This document shows positions 50,315 to 59,325 of a stretch of 64,000 nt of DNA, piece after piece. The DNA lies in NCBI GenBank assembly GCA_013178275.1, contig JABLWZ010000006.1, positions 62,001 to 126,000 on the forward strand, given 5' to 3'. Below the pieces are notes generated by a model. The model worked only from the letters and a program-made list of their open reading frames with translations. It made no database searches and had not been told where the DNA came from. Source of the stretch: Bacillota bacterium. GTDB taxonomy: Bacteria; Bacillota; Ch66; Ch109. Position numbers and translations under genes: made by a program. Within the stretch, counting starts at the first letter, position 1, and each line of letters starts with the position of its first letter.

Positions 50315-51788
50315 GGGATTCCTCCACCTGCCTGGTCCCTAATCCCACTTTAGCCAGTCCCAGGTTAATGAATTCCTTGACGGTCTGCATCTTGATCAGG
50401 CCAAACATAATACTCAACAGCACAAATATTAAACAGAGCAGCGTGGATAGGATTATTTCGTAAACCAGGCTGTCCAACACCGGATAAGCAATATAGTATA
50501 AACCGTATAGTATCAGAAACGGAACCGCACCCTTAAACGGCTCCAGGAAACTTATCTCCAGGTCGTAGTATCTTCTGCCGATAAAGAAATACAGCAGGTT
50601 CATTATGAAATAGCTTAATATCGTAGCGACGGCCGCGCCGGTGATCCCGCTGCCGGGTATTAAAATTATGTTGAAGGCGATGTTTGAACCGGCACCTACC
50701 GCGAGAATGTATGAGTCCAGGAGGGACTTGTTTTTTATGTGTATCCCCAGCGAGTAAAACTCGCCCAGGCCAAAAAGCAGATAAGAAAGTACGATGTACG
50801 GGACGACCTTAAAGGCTACCGCATATTCGGCCGTTGACAGTATTATAATCGCCGGGCGGGCAAACACCGAGAAGCCGAACACACAGAACCAGCCGACAAA
50901 AATATAGTATTTGTAAACCTCGTTGATTCTTTTCCTGGCGTCCGCTTCTTTATATACACTGTATTTAAACGAGGTAAAAACCGATTTGAAGGGCACTATG
51001 AAAAGCGGTTCCATCATCATCCCCAGCCGATATCCCAGCGAATAAACCGCGACCTGCTGTAGCCCCAGCATCACCTGAATAAAATACCGGTCAATCAGGG
51101 TGTAGATCCAGGTAGAAACGCTTCCCAGCAGCAAGCCGGACCCGTATTTCAGCATGTGCCGAAGTTCTTCCCGGGCAAAAACCAATCGGAAATACTTGTG
51201 GTCGTAAGCCACGATACTGGCCAGCACTATTAGATGACTCAGCAGCTGGGATAAAAGGGCCCCTTCCACGCCGCTCTGCTTTTGGGCTATGAGGTAATAC
51301 GCGATCACCAGCATCAGGACCGCTTTGGTAAACAGGATCACGCTTACATGCCTGGACTTAAACTGCATCATGTAATAGGTGGTATAGATGTTTATCAGGC
51401 ACAAAAGCGCTGAGCTGACAACGATAAGGTTTATATAATACCCGCCATTGTCTTCTGATGAAAACAGTGCTCGATAAATCGGGTCAGAGACCGGTAAAAC
51501 CAGCAGGCATACGATTATGCCCCAGATAATCGAGAAGGTCAAGGTGATGTTCTTGGTTCTATTCTTATCCTCAAACTCATTTATAAACCTGGTCATCCCT
51601 GAGTTTATGCCCAGGGTGATCGCTATGCTCAGCAGCGATTGGGCAGAAGTCAGCAGACTATAATTGCCGAATTCCGCCTGTGACATGTTCTTGGTGAACA
51701 CCGGCACCAGCAGCAGGGTCACCAGCTGGGTCAGTATGGCAGCGACCGAGTATATTATTCCATGCCGGGCCAGCTTTTTGGTCTCCAT
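50304..51788 (-). CDS. Polysaccharide flippase (Wzx, MATE-like)
   Basis: 494 aa with about 14 transmembrane helices. N-terminal ATKKLARHGIIYSVAAILTQ-like start, FINEFEDKNRTKN loop and repeated PVFTKNMSQAEFGNYSLL typical of the PST family. It flips undecaprenyl-linked repeat units outward for the Wzy-type polymerase three genes downstream. Confidence 0.92.
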   Translation of the reverse strand: METKKLARHGIIYSVAAILTQLVTLLLVPVFTKNMSQAEFGNYSLLTSAQSLLSIAITLGINSGMTRFINEFEDKNRTKNITLTFSIIWGIIVCLLVLPVSDPIYRALFSSEDNGGYYINLIVVSSALLCLINIYTTYYMMQFKSRHVSVILFTKAVLMLVIAYYLIAQKQSGVEGALLSQLLSHLIVLASIVAYDHKYFRLVFAREELRHMLKYGSGLLLGSVSTWIYTLIDRYFIQVMLGLQQVAVYSLGYRLGMMMEPLFIVPFKSVFTSFKYSVYKEADARKRINEVYKYYIFVGWFCVFGFSVFARPAIIILSTAEYAVAFKVVPYIVLSYLLFGLGEFYSLGIHIKNKSLLDSYILAVGAGSNIAFNIILIPGSGITGAAVATILSYFIMNLLYFFIGRRYYDLEISFLEPFKGAVPFLILYGLYYIAYPVLDSLVYEIILSTLLCLIFVLLSIMFGLIKMQTVKEFINLGLAKVGLGTRQVEESHAN

Positions 51789-51809
51789 AAAACCCTTCCT
51801 GTAAAGCCA

Positions 51810-52865
51810 TTAAATCGCTTCTGTTGCATTCGATCCGAGCAGCGCCTTATAAACCCTTTCGATATCGGGCGTACATTCGTCCAATTCAATCCGGCTGACG
51901 AGCGAGCAATAATAGTCGTAGTTATCTAACACACCGGTCACCTTTGAATACAGGTCTTCAATGTCTCCACACCTGAAGGTCACTGTCCCCTCCGGCCGTC
52001 GGCAGACGTCGCTGGCTATGGCCGGCACCCCGAGCGTGATTGCCTCCGCGACGGATATGCCATAGCTGTCCGTTCTGGTGGGTCGTATAAACAAGGAGCT
52101 TCTCATCAATACCGGCCAAAACTCTATCTTGTCGGTTACGATATGTATCCGGTCCCCGAGGTTTAGCTCGTCGACCCTCTGGTATGCCGCCGCAAGGTTT
52201 TCCCGGTCAGTCGTTTTTGATTGACAGTAGATAATCCCGATGTCATCACGCCATCTTAAAAGATCACCCAGTTCGATCAGCATATCCAGGCCGTAAATGT
52301 CTCTTCCTTTATACCGGTTGTTGTTCGAGCCGTTCGCTGAAATGACTGTTTTATACTTTTTAATAAACTCTTCTACCTGAATTGGCAGGGCCGTATCTCT
52401 GATCTGCGGTTTTATGAATGGTTTGATTACCTCTGATTTATTCTTTATCTTAAAACTTTCTTTCAGTTTTTCGTTTTCTTTTTGCCCCACAGCGATTATA
52501 TAGTCAACGCTATTGGCAAAATACCCCGCACATGCCCTTTTATAAGGCGGCAGCTCACTTATTTCCTCCCGGAAGCTGTGGATGGTGGCCACGGTTTTTA
52601 TTCTTCTCATTCGGCATGCCCAGACAAAGACCGCCATTTCGAGCCAGTCCAGGGTATTCAGGTGTAGTACGTCGACCCGGGGGAATAAAATATTTTCGAT
52701 AATCCAGAGTAGGTGTCCGAGTTTATTTTTTCGCTTATTCTTATTGGTGTCTATCTTAAATACCTCATGTCCCCGCTTTTCCAGATAATCCGTCAACCTG
52801 TCGAGATAAACCGCTATTCCTCCAAGTCCATCTCGTGGATAAGGCCCGAGAATAGCTATCCGCAT
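51810..52865 (-). CDS. GT4-family glycosyltransferase
   Basis: 351 aa GT-B protein. MRIAILGPYPRDGLGGIAVYL at the N-terminus, HLNTLDWLEMAVF, then in the C-terminal domain FIRPTRTDSYGISVAEAITLGVPAIAS, which holds the retaining GT4 E-x7-E. 21 bp upstream of wzx. Confidence 0.9.
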   Translation of the reverse strand: MRIAILGPYPRDGLGGIAVYLDRLTDYLEKRGHEVFKIDTNKNKRKNKLGHLLWIIENILFPRVDVLHLNTLDWLEMAVFVWACRMRRIKTVATIHSFREEISELPPYKRACAGYFANSVDYIIAVGQKENEKLKESFKIKNKSEVIKPFIKPQIRDTALPIQVEEFIKKYKTVISANGSNNNRYKGRDIYGLDMLIELGDLLRWRDDIGIIYCQSKTTDRENLAAAYQRVDELNLGDRIHIVTDKIEFWPVLMRSSLFIRPTRTDSYGISVAEAITLGVPAIASDVCRRPEGTVTFRCGDIEDLYSKVTGVLDNYDYYCSLVSRIELDECTPDIERVYKALLGSNATEAI

Positions 52866-52889
52866 GATTTTTCCTCCAGTAATTCTCCA

Positions 52890-53966
52890 TTAAATTAGGT
52901 TCTGAATCTCGCTCAGTTTATGAAACTTTACCACCTTGCTGTAATTATCAATAACCGTTTTACAGAATTCGTTTATCTCCCTGTAGGTCTTATTGTTCAG
53001 GGTTTTAGGGTGCCCGACTATACATATGTAGTTATCGTTGTTCCAGCATTTATACCTCTTGATGAAATGGTCCAACATATCAACCATTACCTCCACACAG
53101 CAGTTGTCGAAAGAAAACATGATGGGTTGAAATAAAAAATGACCTGCTCTGTCCATCATCTTTGTCAAAACGCTGGCATTTTTATCTTCGATGCTGCTGC
53201 CGAGGGGGTTTTCCCCTGCCGTGCCGGTTTTCATTCTGTAGTACTTGTGTTTTAGCTTTTTCAAAGGTGTAAAAAACAGTTCCTGGTATGACCCTATGGT
53301 AACCTCGAACATGTTTTTCCCATCTTTTTCGCCCTCACAGTTTAATCCCTGCCGGGGGTTTATCCACCAGTGGGTCTTGGGGGGCACTCTTCTAAAATCA
53401 TAATAATGGGTGTCAGTCTTTCTGTATCCTCCGTAAAAAACCGTGGTGTCTACCTTGATCCCGGCCGTCAACAGGGCTTCGATGAATTCTTTTTCCGGCT
53501 GCAAACACCAGCCGCCGGCCCGAAAGGCCATGCACTCGTACGTATCGTCGACCGGTTTTATAAGGTTTTCGAGGTACTCCTTCCCTTCCCGAATTATCCT
53601 TTTAGCACCCGCATCGTTGTCCGTGAATCCAAATTTATGCAGCGAGTAGTGGGAGCTGTCGAATCTCCATCTCCCGTCAACATAGTCTGATGTCATCCAG
53701 TGGGGGTGAATATGCAGCTGAACATCGTGCCCCCGTTTAATCGCAGAGATTATCTGCTCGTTCATCTGCGAAACGTACGGTCTTTCTATTCTCAGTTCCC
53801 GGTACCGCAGCATCGAGCATACGTCTGTCATCAAGCATAAGGGTATATCATACCTTTCCAACACACCCATCAGTCGGTATGTCGGATCGATGAAAACTTC
53901 ATACTCGCTGGCCCAATTCTCCCCAAAGTACATCTCGTGATCAGCCGTAAAAAAGAGGTATAACAT
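52890..53966 (-). CDS. Polysaccharide deacetylase-like protein
   Basis: 358 aa from ATG 53966; the frame is open 13 codons further but without a ribosome site. It begins MLYLFFTADHEMYFGENW. Metal-type motifs are TADHE (Asp) and QLHIHPHW (HxHxH), then MAFRAGGWCLQPE, the Arg-containing motif of the deacetylase fold. Such proteins occur in EPS loci next to glycosyltransferases; the reaction is not established. Third deacetylase-like gene of the island. Confidence 0.65.
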   Translation of the reverse strand: MLYLFFTADHEMYFGENWASEYEVFIDPTYRLMGVLERYDIPLCLMTDVCSMLRYRELRIERPYVSQMNEQIISAIKRGHDVQLHIHPHWMTSDYVDGRWRFDSSHYSLHKFGFTDNDAGAKRIIREGKEYLENLIKPVDDTYECMAFRAGGWCLQPEKEFIEALLTAGIKVDTTVFYGGYRKTDTHYYDFRRVPPKTHWWINPRQGLNCEGEKDGKNMFEVTIGSYQELFFTPLKKLKHKYYRMKTGTAGENPLGSSIEDKNASVLTKMMDRAGHFLFQPIMFSFDNCCVEVMVDMLDHFIKRYKCWNNDNYICIVGHPKTLNNKTYREINEFCKTVIDNYSKVVKFHKLSEIQNLI

Positions 53967-54013
53967 AAATAAAACCCCGTTTTTATTTTTTCGGAGGATT
54001 GACATGTGCCAAA

Positions 54014-54039
54014 AGGGGCACCAACTCCAAGATGCCCCT
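54014..54039 (-). terminator. Weak hairpin after wzz
   Basis: AGGGGCA/TGCCCCT (7 bp) 70 bp after the wzz stop and followed on the minus strand by TTTGG. Possibly a weak terminator or attenuator before the deacetylase-like gene. Confidence 0.4.
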
Positions 54040-54110
54040 CCCCATTATCCCTGGGTAAAACGATTTTGCTCCCCTCTCAGCTTTCATGTCATCTCTATTG
54101 CCGGGCTGCG

Positions 54111-54758
54111 CTACACCGCGCTGCTTATCTTCTCTTCAGTCACGCTCGGCTTGGGCATTGAATCTGTGGACACCTTCAGCATTAACAGTATGATCATCAG
54201 AGAAATGGTTACACCCGCTATCAGGCTCAGACTGATATACAGCGCTGGCCGCGGGTACACCGGATTAAGTGATGCGATCGCCCCATCGACCACAGTGATG
54301 CTCTTTATCCCTATAGCCGAGGTCGCCGCCAGGTAGCTGGAAACCCGGTTTATATCGTTGGCGATTGCTACAGCCTCCCAGGGGTCTTCGTCCCTTATGT
54401 TGATCTGGATCATGCTGGTTTCCGGCAAGGTTTCTACAATAACTCGATTTTCCAGTTTTTCTATGGTCAGGTTTAATCCCCTTTCGTTGATCACCTGCGA
54501 CAGAACATTTCTGCTTTTGATCATCTCTTTGTAGCTCTTTGCCAGTAACTGGCTGGCCATCAGCTGGTCATAGGTCACCGAACCTTCATCCTGTGGACGG
54601 TGTTGAGCGAGTATATATACTCTCATACTCGTCTCATACAGCTTTGGAAGTTTATAATAGGAGACATAGGCGGTGGCAAGACCGAATATCCCGGTAATCA
54701 AAATCAAGATCCAAATTTTTCTAACCATCAGCTTAAAAAATGCTTTCCAGTCGGTCAT
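54111..54758 (-). CDS. Wzz/CpsC-type polysaccharide co-polymerase
   Basis: 215 aa from ATG 54758 (GGAAGGA seven nt upstream). N-terminal helix (about 12-35), extracytoplasmic region with SMRVYILAQ, QLMASQLLAKSYKEMIKS and VEISIRD-like DPWEAVAIANDI, then PVYPRPALYISLSLIAGV leading into the second helix. The cytoplasmic tail after it is only about 25 residues and lacks the I-T-xED...GxIP segment that activates BY-kinases; that segment exists alone in the 97-aa protein at 36192. Sets chain length of the polymer. Confidence 0.85.
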   Translation of the reverse strand: MTDWKAFFKLMVRKIWILILITGIFGLATAYVSYYKLPKLYETSMRVYILAQHRPQDEGSVTYDQLMASQLLAKSYKEMIKSRNVLSQVINERGLNLTIEKLENRVIVETLPETSMIQINIRDEDPWEAVAIANDINRVSSYLAATSAIGIKSITVVDGAIASLNPVYPRPALYISLSLIAGVTISLMIILLMLKVSTDSMPKPSVTEEKISSAV

Positions 54759-54902
54759 TTGAGTCCTTCCTTTCATGCCCGCAAAACTCCCGATTATTTA
54801 CAATATGAATATAATTATATCACAGAACTTGATTAAAATTATTAACTTTTTTTACCGCTGAATCAGTAATCCCTGTCACATATCCAGGCTTTTTTTACAT
54901 TA

Positions 54903-54927
54903 TCAGAAAGACAGGCGGACTTTCTGA
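54903..54927. other. 8-bp inverted repeat downstream of the third lyase
   Basis: TCAGAAAG/CTTTCTGA with a 9-nt loop in the 254-bp gap between wzz and the lyase-like gene. No U-run follows on the minus strand, so its role is unclear. A perfect TATAAT on the minus strand at about 54813-54818 could be the -10 of a wzz promoter, but I see no matching -35. Confidence 0.4.
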
Positions 54928-55012
54928 CAATAAGTTAAAACAACTCGGGCTCTCGCCAAGTTTTTCTTCAGTCGAGTTGCCTTATCTTCCAGTCGATCCG
55001 CCGGGCAGATCC

Positions 55013-55897
55013 CTATTCTACATGAACGTTATTATAGTAGACGACCCTTCTATCGATAATCGAGGATTCCGGCTGTTCGGTCCACGATGATTTGTATATT
55101 CCAATTTTCTGACATACGCCATGTTCATCATTCATTGTATTAGGTTGTCCACTTAGGTCTAAAATCTTCTCCCCATCCTTATACACCTCTAGTATAGGAT
55201 CCTGGCTTTTTTCCCAGCCCCATTTTACATGAAAGGCCCATTGGACATACCGACCTTTATCCTCGGTAAGTGATCCAAGGTCGTATTCTTTGCACTGACC
55301 ATTCGATAATATTTTTGAGGTAGTGCTGTATTTATCCTTATCCCAAGCCAAATGTAATTTATACCTTTCGCCATATGTTTGCAGTGCCAGAGGTGGTATG
55401 GTCCATTCCTCCCCCGGATCGGGCACGTTATGCCATTGGACCAGTATGTCCCCGCATTTTGGGTCTATTAAATATTCTTCATTTCCACCACTCGGCAGTA
55501 GAATATCAAAGTAGTATGTATTTTCTTCCAAAGGGGTTTCGGGTATAATTTTTGATATCTCTGACCGTTTACCGTTATTGACATCGTAATCATTTCTGCG
55601 TAATTCGAAACGGTAGGCAGGCATCCCGTATTCAGCATATTTCCACGATACCATTCCAGAGTAAATATTGTTAGGCATCTCGGGCCACCAGATATCAGTA
55701 TCTAAACCGGAAGCATTTTGGTTTAATAATAGATTCCTCTCGGATATGTGTATGTTATTAGAAAGTTTTTCTTCATCAGACTGGTGTTTTTCCAATTGAT
55801 AAGTAGGATTGATGTTGCTGACAGGTTTCAGACTATTACCGATTGACATTATGTTAATTATCGTCATTATAGATAATATAGCTACCAATTCTTTCAT
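55013..55897 (-). CDS. Secreted polysaccharide lyase-like protein
   Basis: 294 aa. N-terminal signal-like helix (about 3-20), a short linker, then the same lyase-like domain as at 31510 and 41915: FELRRNDYDVNNGKRSE, VQWHNVPDPGEEW, PPLALQTYG, FHVKWGWEKSQ and GQPNTMNDEHG. The gene is more AT-rich and diverged from the other two. It has no binding repeats and no riboswitch upstream. Lyase activity and substrate are inferred from family likeness (PF14099-type) only. Confidence 0.72.
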   Translation of the reverse strand: MKELVAILSIMTIINIMSIGNSLKPVSNINPTYQLEKHQSDEEKLSNNIHISERNLLLNQNASGLDTDIWWPEMPNNIYSGMVSWKYAEYGMPAYRFELRRNDYDVNNGKRSEISKIIPETPLEENTYYFDILLPSGGNEEYLIDPKCGDILVQWHNVPDPGEEWTIPPLALQTYGERYKLHLAWDKDKYSTTSKILSNGQCKEYDLGSLTEDKGRYVQWAFHVKWGWEKSQDPILEVYKDGEKILDLSGQPNTMNDEHGVCQKIGIYKSSWTEQPESSIIDRRVVYYNNVHVE

Positions 55898-56043
55898 ATA
55901 TTTTTCCCCTTTTTTTCTATAATAAAATTTTATAACAATAATTTCCTTAATTATATATACAATCCATAAACATTACAACTTTAATATCTAGGCTCTTCAT
56001 TCATAAAAAAGTTGCTTGGAATTCTTTTCTATTCCAAAAGTAA

Positions 56044-56874
56044 CTATAGGTTATAGGTATATACTTCTGATTGGGCCAACCTTTTTTGCATCTCGTATAC
56101 TTCGGCCGTATAAACCCACATGCAGGAAGCCTGTCCCAGCTTAAACTCTTTTACCCCTCCATTCTCTTTGAGGTAAGGATACAAAATCATGTTCTTTCGT
56201 TTTTTGCTTATCTCTGGATTGTGTACTTTGATATGCATAATCTTTTGTGTATTATCTTTATTGATAATCTTTATTGGAAATGTCTTTGATAAATATGGGT
56301 CTATATAAAGATCGGGTTCAAGATCTTCTATAATTCTACATATAGTCATATTTTCAAAGTTAACTCCGATTAATAAGACCTTAAAGTTAGAGTTTAATAT
56401 TTTTTCAAAGGGTGTTCCAAATCCAAATAGAGTATTTCCTTTATCATGCCCTTGGACAAATTTTTCGGCGTCTTTTCCCCAGGCTGCTAATGAATGAGTC
56501 GGATGTATGCTTCTGTATACACCGTGAGTGGTTCTAAAAATTTCTGTTATTATTCCCATCCGCGAAGGCGTGTTTTGACATGAAAAGACACTGTTTTTTA
56601 TAACGTATTCGTAATTCCCTCTTTCCGCGGGAAACGTAGGCATAACCAGCAGACCATTTTCCCCCACCACTGACTGAAGTGCTGATATTATCGTCCTTGC
56701 TCCTCCATTTACTAAACCAATACTAGATAGTGAGCTGTGTACCATAATTTTGTCGCCTTTGGAAAATCCCTGACCCAGCAAACACTGAATAATATCTCTT
56801 TCAGAGATCGATTTGCCAATGATCTGGGAGACATATAAGGGTAAATCTTTCTTTATCCTTCGCAACAAACGCAT
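56044..56874 (-). CDS. AAC(3)-family N-acetyltransferase-like protein
   Basis: 276 aa with the family motifs VHSSLSSIG near residue 45, LLVMPTFP, and RSIHPTHSLAAWG holding the catalytic-type His. AAC(3)/YokD folds normally acetylate aminoglycosides, but in polysaccharide clusters such enzymes are thought to N-acetylate amino sugars or precursors. It sits between the WecC-like dehydrogenase and a lyase, in AT-rich DNA, so a polymer-modifying role is more likely than drug resistance. Confidence 0.78.
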   Translation of the reverse strand: MRLLRRIKKDLPLYVSQIIGKSISERDIIQCLLGQGFSKGDKIMVHSSLSSIGLVNGGARTIISALQSVVGENGLLVMPTFPAERGNYEYVIKNSVFSCQNTPSRMGIITEIFRTTHGVYRSIHPTHSLAAWGKDAEKFVQGHDKGNTLFGFGTPFEKILNSNFKVLLIGVNFENMTICRIIEDLEPDLYIDPYLSKTFPIKIINKDNTQKIMHIKVHNPEISKKRKNMILYPYLKENGGVKEFKLGQASCMWVYTAEVYEMQKRLAQSEVYTYNL

Positions 56875-56945
56875 TATAAAAATCTCATATCCTTACACAG
56901 AATTGTAAATACGGTCTTTAATTTTCGTTTTTTCAATGCTGAGCT

Positions 56946-58211
56946 TTATCTGTTGCCTATTAGTTTGTGGTTAAACCCAGCCTCTTCCAGCTTTTGTTTA
57001 CTGGTAATATTACGGGTATCTATAATATTCCGGTTTCGCATAACACTGCCTAAGAGATTCAAATCGAGGTTCTTATATTCCTGGTGGTGAACCCCCAACA
57101 ACAGCAGGTCGCTGCCTTTTGCCGCGTTTAATACGCTATTCTCTAAATTCTCATGTTTTTTAACGTAGGGGTCAGTAACTTTAATCGCATAATTACCATT
57201 TTCTTTTAGTAGCTCTATGAGATGTAAAATTGGGCTCTCGCGAAGATCGTCCACATCGGGTTTGTAGGTTATACCTAAGACCGTGACCGTTTTCATCCCA
57301 CTTACATCTTTAAGGGTTTCCTCGATCTTCTCGTACACGTAATGAGGCATACTGTCATTAGTATCTCTGGCCATCTTTATGATCTTCGACTCCTTGGGGA
57401 ACTTCTCGACGATAAACCACGGGTCGATCGCTATGCAGTGCCCCCCCACTCCCGGACCCGGCTGGTGCAGGTTGACCCGTGGGTGCTTGTTGCAGAGTTC
57501 GATGACCTCCCAGGCGTTTATCCCGGCCCGCTCGCAGATGATGGCCAGCTCGTTGGCCAGCGCGATATTGACGTCCCGATAGGTGTTTTCCATCATTTTG
57601 CACATTTCGGCGGTGGTGGCATCGGTGATGAATATCTCACCACGCACAAATATCTTGTACAGATCCCTTACCACTTCGGCGGACTTTCGGTTAATCCCTC
57701 CCACGATACGAGTATTCTCCACCAGCTCGATGAGGATTTTTCCCGGCAGGACCCGCTCCGGGGAGTGGGCCACGTAGAGCTGTTCACCGATCACCAGTCC
57801 GGACTTTTCCAATATCGGCACCATCAACTCCGCCACGGTACCGGTGGGCGATGTGGACTCCAGGACGACCGCGTTTCCCTCCCGCAGACAGGGAACGATC
57901 GCTTCGGTGGCCGCTATCACATAAGACATGTCAGCCCTCTTGTCCTCGGTGATAGGGGTAGGGACGGCTATAATAAACACGTCGGCTTCTTCCGGCTGGA
58001 GCCGGCCTACCAGATTGCCGGAGGCGACAGCGGCCTGCACCATGATATCCAGGTAAGGCTCGTTGATGGTTATCCGGCCTTCATTCAGGGCGGTGATAAC
58101 CTCCTGGTTGATGTCAACTCCGATTATCTGGTGTCCATGGGTCGCAAACATCGCGGCGGTCGGCAGTCCTATGTAACCAAGCCCCATTATGCAGATCTTC
58201 TTTTTGCTCAT
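56946..58211 (-). CDS. Nucleotide sugar dehydrogenase (WecC/UDP-ManNAcA-like)
   Basis: 421 aa from ATG 58211 (GAAGGA six nt upstream). NAD loop CIMGLGYIGLPTAAMFA, then the catalytic region GVGGHCIAIDPWF with Cys, and YKPDVDDLRESP. It oxidises C6 of a UDP-sugar to a uronic acid; the sequence type suggests UDP-ManNAc or UDP-GlcNAc, not UDP-glucose. It overlaps nothing but lies 28 bp after the TagO/WecA gene. It provides the uronic acid that a lyase would need in its substrate. Confidence 0.9.
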   Translation of the reverse strand: MSKKKICIMGLGYIGLPTAAMFATHGHQIIGVDINQEVITALNEGRITINEPYLDIMVQAAVASGNLVGRLQPEEADVFIIAVPTPITEDKRADMSYVIAATEAIVPCLREGNAVVLESTSPTGTVAELMVPILEKSGLVIGEQLYVAHSPERVLPGKILIELVENTRIVGGINRKSAEVVRDLYKIFVRGEIFITDATTAEMCKMMENTYRDVNIALANELAIICERAGINAWEVIELCNKHPRVNLHQPGPGVGGHCIAIDPWFIVEKFPKESKIIKMARDTNDSMPHYVYEKIEETLKDVSGMKTVTVLGITYKPDVDDLRESPILHLIELLKENGNYAIKVTDPYVKKHENLENSVLNAAKGSDLLLLGVHHQEYKNLDLNLLGSVMRNRNIIDTRNITSKQKLEEAGFNHKLIGNR

Positions 58212-58239
58212 GTTCCTTCTCCATTTCATACGAATGTTT

Positions 58240-59325
58240 TCAGCCAATCTTTTTATTTTGACTGTATCTACCAGCCAGGTGGTTTTTTCCGGTTGTAAGG
58301 TCTATCCGCAGTACCCCCAGCCACCCCGCCCCCACTACCGTTGATACCGTTAACACCCCCAGCACCATGAAGGCCTGCGGGGTCGTGAAATAGGTGATCG
58401 CGATAGCGCAGACGCTGTAAATCGCGCTTACGGCGTAGATGGTCAGGACGGTGGAGCGGTGCGACATGCCGCTGGCTAACAGACGGTGGTGCAGGTGGTC
58501 CCGGTCGGCCTGAAAGATATGCTTTCCCCCGATCGCTCGGCGGATGATGGCGAAAGAGGTGTCCAGCAGCGGGAGCCCCAGGATGATAAGGGGAATGATC
58601 AGGGAGAGAATGGTCGTGCTCTTGGTGTGTCCCATCAATGCGAACACCGCCAGGTTGTAGCCCAAAAACATCGAACCGCTGTCGCCCATGAAAATCCGGG
58701 CCGGATTGAAGTTGTATCTCAGGAATCCGGTGGTGCTGCCGGCCAGTACGAAGGCCCACATGGCCACCATGGTCTGCCCTTCTCTCAGGGCGATTATCGC
58801 GATGGTGACAGCGGCGATGGTCGAAACCCCGGCAGCCAGCCCGTCCAGTCCATCTATCAGGTTGATCGAGTTAATGACCGCGATAATCCACAGCACGGTT
58901 ACGGGTACGGTCAGAATCCCCAGCGAAACCGCCTCGCCGCTCAGGAAGCTGGTGATGAACTCGACCCGGATGCCGAAGTAGACAACAATTAAGGCCGCCA
59001 GTATCTGGCCGGCCAGTTTCAGGTAGGGTGAAATATCGTAGATGTCGTCGATCAGGCCGATGACCAGAATCACCGATCCGCCCAAGAGTATCGCGATAGC
59101 TTCGGGGTGGGTCTGTCCGTTTATGATCATGCTGATCATAAACCCCAGATAGATAGCCACTCCGCCAATAGTTGGCATGGGGCTGGTGTGCATTTTTCGA
59201 GGGCCGGGCTGGTCCACCGCGCCCATCCCGGGAGCCAGTTTAATGATTATCGGTGTGGAAACCAAAGCTACTACAAGGGCCAGTCCATATGACAGGGCAA
59301 TGTCCACCCACGCATGATTCCCCAT
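58240..59325 (-). CDS. TagO/WecA-type polyprenyl-phosphate GlcNAc-1-P transferase
   Basis: 361 aa with 10-11 transmembrane helices. Start ATG 59325 after AGGGGGGAAAG. Catalytic and Mg-binding motifs are LIDDIYDISP, INSINLIDGLDGLAAG, FMGDSGSMFLG and the cytosolic His cluster ADRDHLHHRLL. It loads GlcNAc-1-phosphate onto undecaprenyl phosphate for teichoic acid or other wall polymers. It is codirectional with the WecC-like gene. It opens the right part of the island. Confidence 0.94.
   Translation of the reverse strand: MGNHAWVDIALSYGLALVVALVSTPIIIKLAPGMGAVDQPGPRKMHTSPMPTIGGVAIYLGFMISMIINGQTHPEAIAILLGGSVILVIGLIDDIYDISPYLKLAGQILAALIVVYFGIRVEFITSFLSGEAVSLGILTVPVTVLWIIAVINSINLIDGLDGLAAGVSTIAAVTIAIIALREGQTMVAMWAFVLAGSTTGFLRYNFNPARIFMGDSGSMFLGYNLAVFALMGHTKSTTILSLIIPLIILGLPLLDTSFAIIRRAIGGKHIFQADRDHLHHRLLASGMSHRSTVLTIYAVSAIYSVCAIAITYFTTPQAFMVLGVLTVSTVVGAGWLGVLRIDLTTGKNHLAGRYSQNKKIG

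Noticed and set aside
56044-56874. Aminoglycoside resistance gene
   Set aside because: Context is polysaccharide biosynthesis and there is no mobile or resistance setting; the fold is used for sugar acetylation too.
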